Shown one piece after another: positions 1 through 10,607 of a DNA stretch of 64,000 bases (positions are counted from its first letter, which is position 1; each line of letters opens with the position of its first letter). The stretch comes from Bos javanicus (lineage: Eukaryota; Chordata; Mammalia; Artiodactyla; Bovidae). The stretch is taken from contig NC_083882.1 of the NCBI RefSeq assembly GCF_032452875.1, forward strand, positions 60,527,614-60,591,613, given 5' to 3'. Under the pieces are notes generated by a model. That model had not been told where the DNA came from. It saw only the letters and a program-made list of their open reading frames with translations, and did no database searches. The position numbers were made by a program, and so were the translations under genes.

Positions 1-1410
1 GAGTTCTCAGATCAAAGTCCAATTAGATGCCAATTAAATGCATGTTTGGGGACAAGTTAAGCCTATCTAAGCCTTATATTCTTTAAGTGAAAAACTGGAA
101 TATAATAGTATTCAGCATTTGTTGAGAAGGATTAAATAAGAGATTGCTCATGGTGGATGCAAAATGAGTACCTAGTCTGTAGAAATCTCTCTTTAAGTGT
201 TAAATATGGGAGTTTCATGATAAAGCTATGATTATGGCTTACTTTTTTTTCAGTTCACATGTAATATATTTTGCAAGTGGATTTTTTTCTTGCATATGGA
301 TGCTGAACCAAGTTGAGTGTTATTGAAAGCTATAGCTTCCTGAATCTTGATTAAAGCTCTTCTCTGTCAATCTTTAGATGAAAAAAAAAACAAAACAGTA
401 TACCAAGTTATCAGTTTACCCACATGAATAATATTAATAAAAATATGTATCAGTGAAGCTAGGGTGATATTCAAAACACTTTTCAATACTACAAATTCCT
501 GGCAATTAAAGTGAAAGACATTTATAAACGGATATATGGTTGCATGAAGGCCTATCAACTGAATATCAATCATCCTTAAATATTACACATATATGCATTC
601 TTGCCTCTCCTTATCACTCTCCACTCACCATTCATATTACTCACCATTTGTATTGCAAATCAATTTTTCTTAAAGGTTGGAAATTGTATATGATTAATAG
701 ACCCCTTACCTTAAGCTTAGAGATAAGACAAACAAATAGCCCACCCATTAAAACCTGTTAGTTAACTCTAGTGAATCATTCAAGGTCTCTACAGAAAATA
801 GCACCCTCATATTTATAGGAAAATTACAAGGGATTGTACAGAACCATGAAACTAGTCACTTCACCTCTAAGGCAGAAGAAGGAGAGGAAAAGAGGTCCCC
901 AGCACTGGATGGGAGAGTCCTGTAGGGAGGACCATGAAAGGAACAAGGACATTCCTTGAAAAAAACACAGCTATCTCAGGGCCAGCCTGCCAGGAAGGCA
1001 GCCAGGGGACATAAAAATCTACCTTCTACCCTTCTGATGTCTTGCCATGACATCTTATTGGTCAAACACTATAAGAAGCCAGAAACACAAAGCCTCCTTC
1101 ATGATCTCCATAAAATTCAGACCCTTAAAACAAAATATGGAATCAAGGTGGCTGGAGCTTAGATCTGAAAGAACAGAAAATAAAAACCCAATAAAACTAG
1201 CTTTCTCTCCCATTAGCCTAGCAAATATTTAATTCTGAGACAAAACCAATCTACAAATCAGTCTAACCTAGGCTGTACTGTGATTTAAACCCTTACAAAA
1301 GAGCAAATACACCAAAGATGAAATAAATATGTGACACCATCTGTCATTAGACCCTGCTATCTGAATTTTTCCCCTTCTAAAAATTAAATGCCTACTACTT
1401 TTTAACATTT
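1..1410. other. AT-rich stretch without recognised feature
   Basis: No repeat family, gene or RNA gene could be recognised. Open frames are all under 75 codons, lack domain motifs and overlap one another on both strands, so they look like chance frames. A short T run lies near 241-256. Confidence 0.5.
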
Positions 1411-1605
1411 GGGCTTCCTTTGTGGCTCAGCTGGTAAAGAATCTGCCTGTAATGCAGGAGATCTGGATTCAATCCTTGTATTGGAAAGATCCCCTGGAGA
1501 AGCAAAAGGCTCTCCAGTATTCTGGCCTGGAGAATTCCATGGACTGTATAGTCCATGGGGTCGCAAAGAGTTGGACACAACTGAGCGACTTTCACTTCAC
1601 TTCAT
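1411..1605 (+). mobile_element. Bov-tA SINE
   Basis: Begins with the tRNA-derived head (gggcttcctttgtggctcag), followed by the Bov-A body (cctggagaattccatgg, then tccatggggtcgcaaagag) and a ttcacttcacttca tail. It is full length for the family (about 200 bp). Bov-tA is a ruminant SINE thought to be moved by BovB enzymes. An overlapping 133-codon open frame is only SINE read-through into the next copy. No clear target-site duplication was found. Confidence 0.93.
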
Positions 1606-1636
1606 TTTTGATATTTAAACTGCTATTACATTTTAT

Positions 1637-1843
1637 GGGCTTCCCTGGTGGCTCAGACAGTAAAAAATTCGCCTGCTATGCGGGAGACCTGGGTCCGATA
1701 CCTGGGTTGAGAAGATCCCCTGGAGGAGGGCATGGCAACCCACTCCAGTATTCTTGCCTAGGAGAATCCCAATGGACAGAGGAACCTAGCAGGCTACAGT
1801 TCATGGGGTCGCAAAGAGTCTGACACAACTGAACAACTAAGCA
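1637..1843 (+). mobile_element. Bov-tA SINE with 12-bp target-site duplication
   Basis: Full head and body: gggcttccctggtggctcag start, then gatcccctggagg, then tcatggggtcgcaaagagtc and a short tail. It is flanked by perfect copies of attacattttat at 1625-1636 and 1844-1855, which fixes the insertion boundaries. It lies 31 bp downstream of another same-strand Bov-tA, but the separate duplication shows an independent insertion. Confidence 0.95.
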
Positions 1844-1855
1844 ATTACATTTTAT

Positions 1856-3783
1856 ATCAATCAAGCCTTCAGACTGGCACAGAAAGAGTTAAAACTTAGA
1901 TCCTCCAACTTACTACAAAGATGTATTTTCCTTCATTCAAAAGGAGAGAGTTACTGCAGGCTTTGAATTGGGAAGGCCCACCCAATGTGCACATGAGTAA
2001 TTGGCTCTAATGCTACCAGCTGAGTGCTCTTACAAATTTTAATCAAATATTTTTAATTCTAAATGAGAGCAATTGCTTTGCTACCATTTTTTTTTTTTAA
2101 TATCAGTCTCTGACTCCATACTTTTCTCTGTAGGGAAATGGCAACAAGTTACAGAGACGGGACACTAGAAAATAGAGTTCTAAAATACGAATAGGGGAGT
2201 TAATGGGACGGTAGAAATTTCTAGTACCTTGTAAACGCAGTAACCATCTCCCCAGAACAGTGGTAGCCAAATGCTTTGTGAGAGGCCAGGCACATCTGGG
2301 CTCAGACAAGACTGTTTATCAGGGAGTGAGATGAAGGAAATACATCTGGAATCTCCCAAACAAAAAGATTCTGCTCTCCGTGAGTCCATGGGGTTCAAGA
2401 GTGAGGCTATTAAAGATGTTGTAAGAATGAACAGGAAATTCTAGAAATTAGAAAAGGCAATGGGGTGTTGCAGGACCATTCTGCTTGGGGTGAATAAAAG
2501 TGTATTTTATAATGACAACCAGAGAATTCTCCACAGGGTGTAAAAATCTCACAGTAAACTTAAATGAAACAAGCATCTCTGGACTTCATGAACCCACTCA
2601 AATAAATAGTGCAAGAAAGACTGAGTGATTGGACTAAAACAGTAAGGAACAACAAGATTAATGATCTGCCGTAAAAAAGATTATTCTGTACCATGTACCC
2701 CAAGGAAACTGGTATTGTAGTCATCTTTGAACAGTATGCATTTTATTTCCTCATTGAATAAACTGCCTGGTTATAGAAAATTCACGTTAGAAAGTTTGGG
2801 AATCGAGACTTGGATTGCATAATATCCTTTCAAGGATACTATTAATATATATGCAATTACATTTCCATTACCAAAATTAAACAAGCTGTTTTGGTTCTGT
2901 TATACTTCAAACCCTGAACCCTTCTAGAGAAACTCAGAGATGCATCATTGATACAGTGACATCACTCAGAATACAGATGCTTCAGGAAGGGATGGCCTTA
3001 TTGAGAACCCTCTTGGGGTAATCAAGGATTACCCCTAGAAAGGCCTAACCACCCCCCCCTTGGATCCTCCCAAGTGTTCAAAGCTTCCATTTTTCTCCTG
3101 TCTCTTCAACTTTTGAAAAATGATCAACAGAATGGAAGCTATGAGGGAAAGCTGTTGACTAATTCTGTCCCCTTGATCTTGTGACAACTATAAAAAAGCC
3201 AAAGATTCTGTAAAAGAAAAACAACCATCTGCTTCCGACAACCTGAACTTTTCCAAAATTTGCATCAAGGAGACTCAGCACTGAAATTTTAACTCTTGAG
3301 AAGAGACTATTTCTAAACCGTTTATGTTACCAGTTTCTGACACAGAAATCTCAGGTAATCTAGGTATGTTTACTTTGTGTCCAAATCCTCCTTCAAGTCA
3401 CAGTGGCCGCAAAGAAAACAGCAGTCATGCCAGGAAGCAATCAGGAGGGTTTAGATATTCACTTCAATGAGAGCCCAAGTAAAAGCCTAACTATTCAGTG
3501 CCAAGTTTAAAGGAAAAATAGGAAACTCAGAAATACTGATGTTGCATAGAGTGTGGATATAGGGAACAAACTGAAACCTTCACTTGTTTGAGTGAAAGGG
3601 ATCTTTTTAAAAGGCATCAGCTGAAATCTACCTAAATTTTAAAGTCCTATGCAATAGGACAGAAAGTAAAAGCTTGCTAAATCACAATTTCACCTTTTTA
3701 AACAAAGTCAATGGTAGATTTTCCTGAAGAAGAGAGGAACATGACTTACCTTGAAAAGTGCTTTTGTGAGTATCTAATACATT
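1856..3783. other. Unique sequence, no recognised feature
   Basis: About 1.9 kb with no repeat I could name and no frame with protein-like motifs. A C-rich run sits near 3049-3058. Short frames on both strands around 2103-2398 overlap each other and show no domain. Confidence 0.45.
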
Positions 3784-3952
3784 TGGTTCTCAGTCATCAC
3801 TTGTATCAGAATCAACTTATCAGCTTAGAAGATGTAAAGAAATGGTACCCTGGCCTCATTCCTGGAGACTCTGCACTGAAGGGGATCTCACTGGTATGAT
3901 TTCTTGTGCTCCCAGGGTTTTTTGGTTGCACAGTGAGGGTTGATAACCACTG
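3784..3952 (+). mobile_element. MER5A-type hAT (Charlie) DNA transposon fossil
   Basis: The left end reads ggttctcagtcatcac, like the family terminus (…ggttctcaaact…), and the right end reads gggttgataaccactg, like ttgagaaccactg. Internal blocks (tggcctcattcctggagact, tgctcccagg) fall in the expected order. About 170 bp is typical for this non-autonomous element. It is strongly diverged, as expected for a mammal-wide fossil. Confidence 0.72.
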
Positions 3953-4034
3953 ATCTAGTTGAACCTGGATCACCCATTTCATAAATAAGAGGACTAGAGA
4001 AGTTATATGTTCCATGCAAAATCACTGCTAGTAG

Positions 4035-4245
4035 AAAGAACACTGTACTTGTGGTCAGGAGACATTAGTTTGAGTCACAGTTTTCTTGCTGAATGATAAT
4101 GCAAAACTGTGCAAATCACACCAACTTTTACTTTCAGGATATTCATAAGGAAAATGAAAATAAAATGCCTGCTTGATTTCATAGGGTTTTTAGAGGATCA
4201 ACATAAAACCATGTGACATATACTAGGTAAAATTAATTTGCAAAA
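4035..4245 (+). repeat. MIR SINE fossil
   Basis: Starts with gtggtcaggagac and continues gtttgagtcacag, followed by the degenerate equivalents of the MIR blocks 'gcaagt…', 'aaaatg…aaa' and 'tagggttttta…gga'. Length and order fit the mammal-wide tRNA-derived MIR family. It directly precedes the BovB insertion. Confidence 0.7.
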
Positions 4246-4425
4246 TGCAAAGTACTACACATACATTGGGAATGTTTATTTGTAGTAGAGGCAAGATTAG
4301 GCCTTACAAATAGCTGTGAAAAGAAGAGAAGTGAAAAGCAAAGGAGAAAAGGAAAGATATAAACATCTGAATGCAGAGTTCCAAAGAATAGCAAGAAGAG
4401 ATAAGAAAGCCTTCCTCAGCGATCA

Positions 4426-6318
4426 ATGCAAAGAATAGAGGAAAACAACAGAATGGAAAAGACTAGAGATCTCTTCAAGAAAATTAGAGATACCAAGGGA
4501 ATATTTCATGCAAAGATGGGCTCAATCAAGGACAGAAATGGTATGGACCTAACAGAAGTAGAAGATATCAAGAAGAGGTGGCAAGAATACACAGAAGAAC
4601 TATACAAAAAAGAGCTTCACGACCCAGATAATCACGATGATGTGATCACTGACCTAGAGCCAGACATCCTGGAATGTGAAGTCAAGTGGGCCTTAGAAAG
4701 GATCACTACGAACAAAGCTAGTGGAGGTGATGGAATTCCAGTTGAACTATTTCAAATCCTGAAAGATGATGCTGTGAAAGTGCTGCACTCAATATGCCAG
4801 CAAATTTGGAAAACTCAGCAGTGGCCACAGGACTGGAAAAGGTCAGTTTTGATTCCAATCCCAAAGAAAGACAATGCCAAAGAATGCTCAAACTACCGCA
4901 CAATTGCTCTCATCTCACATGCTAGTCATGCATTGGAGAAGGAAATGGCAACCCACTCCAATGTTCTTGCCTGGAGAATCCCAGGGACGGAGAAGCCTGG
5001 TGGGCTGCCGTCTATGGGGTCGCACAGAGTCGGACACGACTGAAGCGACTTAGCAGCAGCAGCAGCACATGCTAGTAAAGTAATGCTCAAAATTCTCCAA
5101 GCCAGGCTTCAGCTCTACGTGAACCGTGAACTTCCTGATGTTCAAACTGGTTTTAGAAAGGGCAGAGGAACCAGAGATCAAACTGCCAACATCCGCTGGA
5201 TCATGGAAAAAGCAAGAGAGTTCCAGAAAAACATCTATTTCTGCTTTATTGACTATACCAAAGCCTTTGACTGTGTGCATCACAATAAACTGTGGAAAAT
5301 TCTGAAAGAGATGGGAATACCAGACCACCTGACCTGCCTCTTGAGAAATCTGTATGCAGATCAGGAAGCAACAGTTAGAACTGGACATGGAACAACAGAC
5401 TGGTTCCAAATAGGAAAAGGAGTACGTCAAGGCTGTATATTGTCACCCTGCTTATTTAACTTATATGCAGAGTACATCATGAGAAATGCTGGACTGGAAG
5501 AAACACAAGCTGGAATCAAGATTGCCGGGAGAAATATCAATAACCTCAGATATGCAGATGACACCACCCTTATGGCAGAAAGTGAAGAGGAACTCAAAAG
5601 CCTCTTGATGAAGGTGAAAGAGGAGAATGAAAAAGTTGGCTTAAAGCTCAACATTCAGAAAATGAAGATCATGGCATCCGGTCCCATCATTTCGTGGGAA
5701 ATAGATAGAGACAGTGGAAACAGTGTCAGACTTTATATTTTTGGGCTCCAAAATCACTGCAGATGGTGACTGCAGCCATGAAATAAAAGACGCTTACTCC
5801 TTGGAAGGAAAGTTATGACCAACCTAGATAGCATATTGAAAAGCAAAGACATTACTTTGCCAACAAAGGTCCGTCTAGTCAAGACTATGGATTTTCCTGT
5901 GGTCATGTATGGATGTGAGAGTTGGACTGTGAAGAAGGCTGAGTGCTGAAGAATTGACGCTTTTGAACTGTGATGTTGGAGAAGACTCTTGAGAGTCCCT
6001 TGGACTGCAAGGAGATCCAACCAGTCCATTCTGAAGGAGATCAGCCCTGCGATTTCTTTGGAAGGACTGATGCTAAAGCTGAAACTCCAGTACTTTGGCC
6101 ACCTCATGCGAAGAGTTGGCTCATTGGAAAAGACTCTGATGCTGGGAGGGATTGGGGGCAGGAGGAGAAGGGGACAACAGAGGATGAGATGGCTGGATGG
6201 CATCACTGACTCGATGGACCTGAGTCTGAGTGAACTCCAGGAGTTGGTGATGTTCAGGGAGGCCTGGCGTGCTGCGATTCATGGGGTCGCAAAGAGTCGG
6301 ACACGACTTAGCGACTGA
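4426..6318 (+). pseudogene. BovB reverse-transcriptase remains
   Basis: The frame from 4426 encodes the N-terminal part of the RTE-type reverse transcriptase (motif GGDGIPVELF, then WPQDWKRSVLIPIPKK) and runs into a SINE, where it stops at 5041-5043. The same frame resumes at 5083 and carries FIDYTKAFDCV, GVRQGCILSPCLF and the catalytic RYADD (YADD at 5551-5562), stopping at 5767-5769. A C-terminal block in the same frame (5989-6318) contains RVPWTARRSNQSILKEI. Between 5769 and 5989 a frame disruption and stops occur. The SINE plus duplication is 150 bp, so the flanking frames stay in register. The endonuclease half is absent, so this copy is dead. Confidence 0.92.
4927..5065 (+). mobile_element. 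Bov-A monomer (Bov-A2 second half) nested in BovB
   Basis: Starts catgcattggagaaggaaat and ends in the (agc)n tail typical of Bov-A2, but contains only its second half. Perfect 11-bp duplications cacatgctagt at 4916-4926 and 5066-5076 show a true retroposition into the older BovB. It adds a premature stop to the BovB reverse-transcriptase frame and supplies about 40 SINE-derived codons before it. Confidence 0.95.
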
Positions 6319-6522
6319 ACTGAACTGAACTGAACTGAAGATTAGACAGCAATATTTTCGATCTCCTAGCTTTTTTACTTTTGAAACTATTCTCTCTTTA
6401 TATCAATGACTATATCACAGCACTAGTTATCATATATTATATAAATCAGCACATAGTATTAGCTAGCTTACCCCCATACAATGGTAACTGATTTTAGTAA
6501 TCATGACTCAGATGCTCTAAGA

Positions 6523-6693
6523 CTTCACTACTCAAAGTATGGTTGATTCAAGAACCAGCAGCATCTGCATCAAGAGGCAAGTTTCTAGAAATGTGAATCA
6601 CATACTTTACCTCAGATTACTGAATCTGAATCTTCAGTTTAACAAGATCCCCAGGTGATTGGATGGACATTAAAATTTGAAAAATACTGTTCT
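6523..6693 (-). mobile_element. MER5A-type hAT DNA transposon fossil, reverse orientation
   Basis: Reads ctcaaagtatggttgattca, agaaccagcagcatctgcatc, then ttactgaatctgaatct, ccccaggtgatt and tttgaaaaatactg. These are the MER5A blocks in reverse-complement order. The length (about 170 bp) matches the family. Confidence 0.8.
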
Positions 6694-8364
6694 ACAAGAT
6701 CTCAAAATGTCTCTGGCATGATAAAACTAGGTTCTGTGCCATTTGCAATTATTTTTCCATTTTAATGCTTCATAAACTAAAAATGCACATGATCTGTGTG
6801 TGTGTACAGAAATATAATCCTTTCTGAAACTATTAGATTAAATAAATATCTCCTTTCTCTGTTTGGGCTGAATAACACCATTCATTGCCTTAATTTGATA
6901 AAACTCTCTTTAGATTTCTTCTCATAATAATTAATTCTTAGCAAGAGTTTAGATTCTTTTGAGCTAATCACTGTTAGGTTGTGGAAGCTTAGGGATTCAA
7001 CGTTCTCATTTTAAATGAGATTTTTTTGAACAGCAGTTATTAGAGGCTATATGATCAAAGCCCCCATCCCATTGACTATTACATGTCTTTCTCATCCATT
7101 CTCCAAAGCCAGCAGCTCATTTTACCCAGCCCAAGTTGAAACTAATTTGTGATTCTTAGGGGTGACCAAAGTATGCAACTTAATATTTGGATTACATATT
7201 CTTAGGGAAGACATAGCCCTGGTGATTTTAATTTAATAAGAATAAATTAATAAGAATTTGGGGGAAGTTAAATGATGATAATATTATATTCTCATTATTC
7301 AGGCATTTTTAAAAAGAAAAGGAATAAATAATTTTGCCATTTTTTTCTCAAAGATGCTATGCTCCAATTAATTACCCTGTCTTAAGTCATTCCCAAGGCT
7401 CTGCTCAAATTAAGAGTGTTTGAATTGAAATTAAATAAGAGAATCTTAGCAAATGGCAGCAACATCAGTCACTCAGCCATCACACACACCCTGCATACTG
7501 AGTGAGTGGAAATTTTCCTGCAACCCCAGATTCCCCTCCACATCTAATTGGGTGTAAATTGCTGCCTATTTATAGTCAATCTGTGAATAAATGTCAGTCC
7601 AAAAGTGTCATGGCTGGAGGTATATTGCAAGAGGCTTATGATGAATTTGTCTCCACAGGAGGTAATGATTTTTGAAAAGTGTGGCCACAAAACGAGAGCA
7701 GGTCAACAAGATGTGGCAGGAAGGCTGTTTCCCAGGAAGCCCTTTGAAACCTTGTGTGAAATGAGCGAGCAGTAAGGAAATTCAAAGGGGTCTAGGAGGC
7801 TTGGACAGCGAAAGGGGGCTAGGTGCCTTCACTTCATGTCAGTTTCACTTTGGAAAGTATTATAAGGACAGAGAGAACAGTGAGGTTCAGACATAAGGTT
7901 CAAGCCTATTGAGGAGAATGAATTTGCTTGAATAGGCCCCCATCTCCCACCTCACCCCAGAAAAAACTATTGATTTTCAGCTGATAAATATAAGCCACTA
8001 ATCAAGATTTCTAGCATAGTTCTCTGGAATAGAAGAGAGTGAATGAATTTAATTGTACAAAATGTACAGCTTCAGGGCTACAGGTGACATAAAGTTATGT
8101 AGAACGCCAGGCTTGTTTCATATTAATTCATGACATTTATATCATGTCGTATGCGCTCTGCAATTTAATACTACATAGAGCTTGATCATTTTTCCCCACT
8201 CTTCAGCAAGTGTATTTCATGCTAGGGCGACAAGACAAGCTCATTGATATCTCCACCCATATTGATTGTCACTTTGGGTCTGTTTTCAACATCTCTCTCA
8301 CTAGAAGCATTTCTCCTTGTCCCTCTTCAGCCTCACTCCAGTCATAAGGACTCACCTCCGTGAG
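6694..8364. other. Repeat-free 1.7-kb stretch, possible conserved non-coding DNA
   Basis: No transposable element was recognised over 1.7 kb in an otherwise repeat-dense window. Contains several TAATTA/ATTAAT homeodomain-like cores (for example taattaattc near 6930, attaattacc near 7366). No open frame with protein features was seen. A regulatory role is inference only and needs cross-species alignment. Confidence 0.35.
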
Positions 8365-8453
8365 GAATTTACAGACACTCAGTACAGATACATTGTTTAC
8401 AGCTGTGTTCCTCTTCGGTTTGTAGACCAATAGATGATATATTAAGTGTAATA
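8365..8453 (+). repeat. Direct repeat, copy 1 of an ~89-bp duplicated unit
   Basis: From gaatttacagac through cattgtttacagctgtgttc and tgtagaccaa to attaagtgtaata. The second copy begins exactly 200 bp downstream and aligns without gaps for about 86 bp, with about 12 mismatches counted by eye. A BovB 3' fragment lies between the copies. Confidence 0.85.
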
Positions 8454-8466
8454 CCTGAGGATGACG

Positions 8467-8564
8467 CTGACCTTGATGCTGGGAAAGATTGAAGGCAGGA
8501 GGAGAAAGGGATGTCAGAGGATGAGATGGTTGGATGGCATCACTGACTCAGTGGACGTGAGTTT
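8467..8564 (+). mobile_element. BovB-type LINE 3' fragment
   Basis: Contains gatgctgggaaagattgaag, caggaggagaaagggatgtc, agaggatgagatggttggat and actcagtggacgtgagtttg, a block also present in the BovB at 42190-42275. It lacks the last ~100 bp of the element and its ACTGA tail, so it is an internal fragment. It is bracketed by the two copies of the 89-bp direct repeat. Confidence 0.88.
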
Positions 8565-8653
8565 GAATTTATAGACTCCCTGTACACGTGCATTCTTTAC
8601 AGCTTTGTTCCTCTTCAGTTTGTAGACCAACAGATGATTTATTAAGTGTATTA
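8565..8653 (+). repeat. Direct repeat, copy 2 of the ~89-bp duplicated unit
   Basis: From gaatttatagac through cattctttacagctttgttc and tgtagaccaa to attaagtgtatta, exactly 200 bp after copy 1. Its right end forms one arm of a perfect 13-bp inverted repeat (8641-8653 with 8656-8668, 2-nt loop). Confidence 0.85.
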
Positions 8654-8668
8654 CTTAATACACTTAAT

Positions 8669-10054
8669 ACACTGGGGATGATAGAATGGACATTTACAAT
8701 CAGCAATCAAGACTAACACTAAAATGCTCAGAAGTTTCCCTGAAGATTGAGAAGTTTCTAGACGTTTCTACCTTTCAGAAAATGCTCTAGATTATGGAGC
8801 ACTTGAAAGGTGCTAGGTCAAGATCACTCTAGGTTTCGTGGGCCACAAAACATTGAAATAGTCTAGCTTCTGGCAGGGAATAACAGAAAAACAATCAGAC
8901 AAGCAGGTTTCCAAACCTGGTTCTTCCCCTTATTTACAAAACATCTTCAAATCCTTCAATATTCTTACCTGTAAAATGTCTACCTCAGTGTGTTATTCCA
9001 ATGATAAAATGGGATGAGCTAAGAAAGTTTCAATAAAGGTCCTGTGTTTTCTTATTTTTAAAGTAGTTCATAGTGTTTTCAGTAAAATCAAAGGCGATAA
9101 ATTGTGTGGAAATACATGGCACAATATAAAGATAGGCTGGAAATTGTAGTAAAGGTCAAATGTAAATACCCCCATGCTACTTGTGATTGATAAGTGAGAC
9201 CCAACGGGAGTTGATTTGAGTTTTCAAGTTGGTTTTGAGTATATTGTGTCATTGAAAAATGGAGTGTTGCACAAATGAAAGCATGTGTTCATATTTGTCT
9301 TAGAATTTCTTTTCTATCAATTCATGTATCTTGTATCTAACACATTTTGGAATTGTGTGAGCTGTTACTCTTGGAGAATAAAATTCAGTTTTAATCTGGA
9401 ATTTTTTAATCAAATGGTTCATCTATCTCACCTGTAGCCAACATCTTCTGAAACACACAGATATAACAATACCTTATCCCCTTTGTGGCATTGTATGCTT
9501 GAATTCATAGCATATGCCAGCACAGAAGAGCATGTGTGTCTTCTGATACTCTGATAGTCTGCCTGAATGTATCAATGGAGCTATATTGGTGACCAAAATA
9601 ATTACTGAAATACTACTATACACTTGGCAAAGAGCTAGCTATTGCCCTGAGCCTTTAAGGTCCTTCTACTCTCACAAACTTCCCACTAGAATCCCCCACA
9701 GATCCCCCACAAGTCCAGCAGCCAAACGCATCTGTGCTTCACAGGTCCTACTGGCCCTAGTGCTGACGTCTGCCACTCTCCTTGATCAGTACCTGTATTG
9801 TCTCTTCCATGTCTGTGTCTACGCTCTTGTCCTTATTCCTCCACAGCAGAGCATAGAAAGCCACGACCAGACTGTTCCTACAGTTTTGACTCCTCCTGGT
9901 CCCACACCCTCCACCATTCCACTGATCCTTGACAACCATTGTCCTGAGACCCTGAGGATAAATCTCCTCTTTCCAGCCCTCAGTTTTATTTCTTCTGCGT
10001 CTCTTTGGGTTCTCTTCTCCTCACATGGAAGTTTTGGACCTTTATCCCACTTTT
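8669..10054. other. Unique sequence, no recognised feature
   Basis: No repeat family was recognised. A 173-codon frame at 9586-10107 is Pro/Leu/Ser-rich, shows no domain and ends inside the neighbouring SINE, so I did not accept it as a gene. Confidence 0.45.
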
Positions 10055-10250
10055 GTTGTTTAGTCACGAAGTTGTATTTGACTCTTTCGAAACCCCGGGG
10101 CCTGTAGCCTGCCAGGTTCTTCTGTCCATGGGATTTCCCAAGCAAGAATACTGTAGTGGGTTGCCATTTCTTACTCCAGGGGATCTTCCTGATTCAGGGA
10201 TCAAACCCATGTCTCCTACATTGGCAGGCACATTCTTTACTGCTGATCCC
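10055..10250 (-). mobile_element. Bov-tA SINE, reverse orientation, diverged
   Basis: Reverse-complement blocks in order: gttgtttagtcacgaagttg, gtccatgggatttcccaag, gaatactgtagtgggttgcc, aggggatcttcctgattcag, cattctttactgctgatccc. Full length but visibly more diverged than the Bov-tA copies with clear duplications. Confidence 0.88.
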
Positions 10251-10357
10251 CTATGTTATCCACCTGTACATCAAAGTCTTCTATGCTTTCTTTGAATCTG
10301 ACTACTCTAATTGCAATCTACCATAAGCATCACCATGTCCATTCGTTTCTATTTAAA

Positions 10358-10607
10358 AAGAGTTTCTTGATGTGGACCATTTTTAAAGTCTTTGTAGAAT
10401 TTGTCACAATATTGTTTCTATTTTAATATTAATATTTAATGTTATAATATTTAACACTAATAATTAATGTTTAATATTACAATATTATTTTGCTCTTTCA
10501 GTTCTGGGGCATGTGGGATCTTAGCTGTCTGACCAGGGATCAAACCCATATACCCCCGGCATTGGAAGGTGAAGCTCTAACCACTAGACTACCAAGGAAA
10601 TCCCACC
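10358..10607 (-). mobile_element. CHR-type (cetartiodactyl tRNA-derived) SINE, reverse, with AT-rich insertion
   Basis: Left blocks tcttgatgtggaccattttt and tttgtcacaatattg, then right blocks ggcatgtgggatcttagctg, gaccagggatcaaaccc and aaccactagactaccaagg, match the reverse complement of a CHR SINE and the copy at 16421-16585. About 73 bp of almost pure A/T sequence lies between two acaatatt copies (10406-10413 and 10479-10486) and is absent from the second copy. Confidence 0.82.

Larger units (their letters stand above)
4301..6339 (+). mobile_element. BovB LINE (RTE class), 5'-truncated, nested SINE inside
   Basis: This 2-kb element aligns by eye with the 3' part of the longer BovB at 38789-42380, starting at its 'ccttacaaata' block and ending in the family's tandem ACTGA-type tail (repeated tgaac). 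It is flanked by perfect 8-bp copies of aagattag (4293-4300 and 6338-6345). The endonuclease half is missing, which is the usual 5' truncation from incomplete reverse transcription. The reverse-transcriptase region is present but interrupted by a Bov-A monomer at 4927-5065. It is in the same orientation as the second long BovB 36 kb away. Confidence 0.95.

Noticed and set aside
1411..1490. tRNA gene in Bov-tA heads
   Set aside because: The head is tRNA-derived but lacks an intact cloverleaf; it is the SINE's internal promoter region, not a functional tRNA.
1422..1823. 133-codon open frame
   Set aside because: Reads straight through two Bov-tA SINEs; SINE-derived, not a gene.
5754..6206. 150-codon minus-strand frame
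   Set aside because: Antisense of the BovB C-terminal region; the same shadow recurs at 41810-42259 and 47958-48308.
9586..10107. 173-codon open frame
   Set aside because: Longest frame not clearly inside a repeat, but it has no domain or signal, is Pro/Ser/Leu-rich, overlaps antisense frames, and ends inside a reverse Bov-tA.
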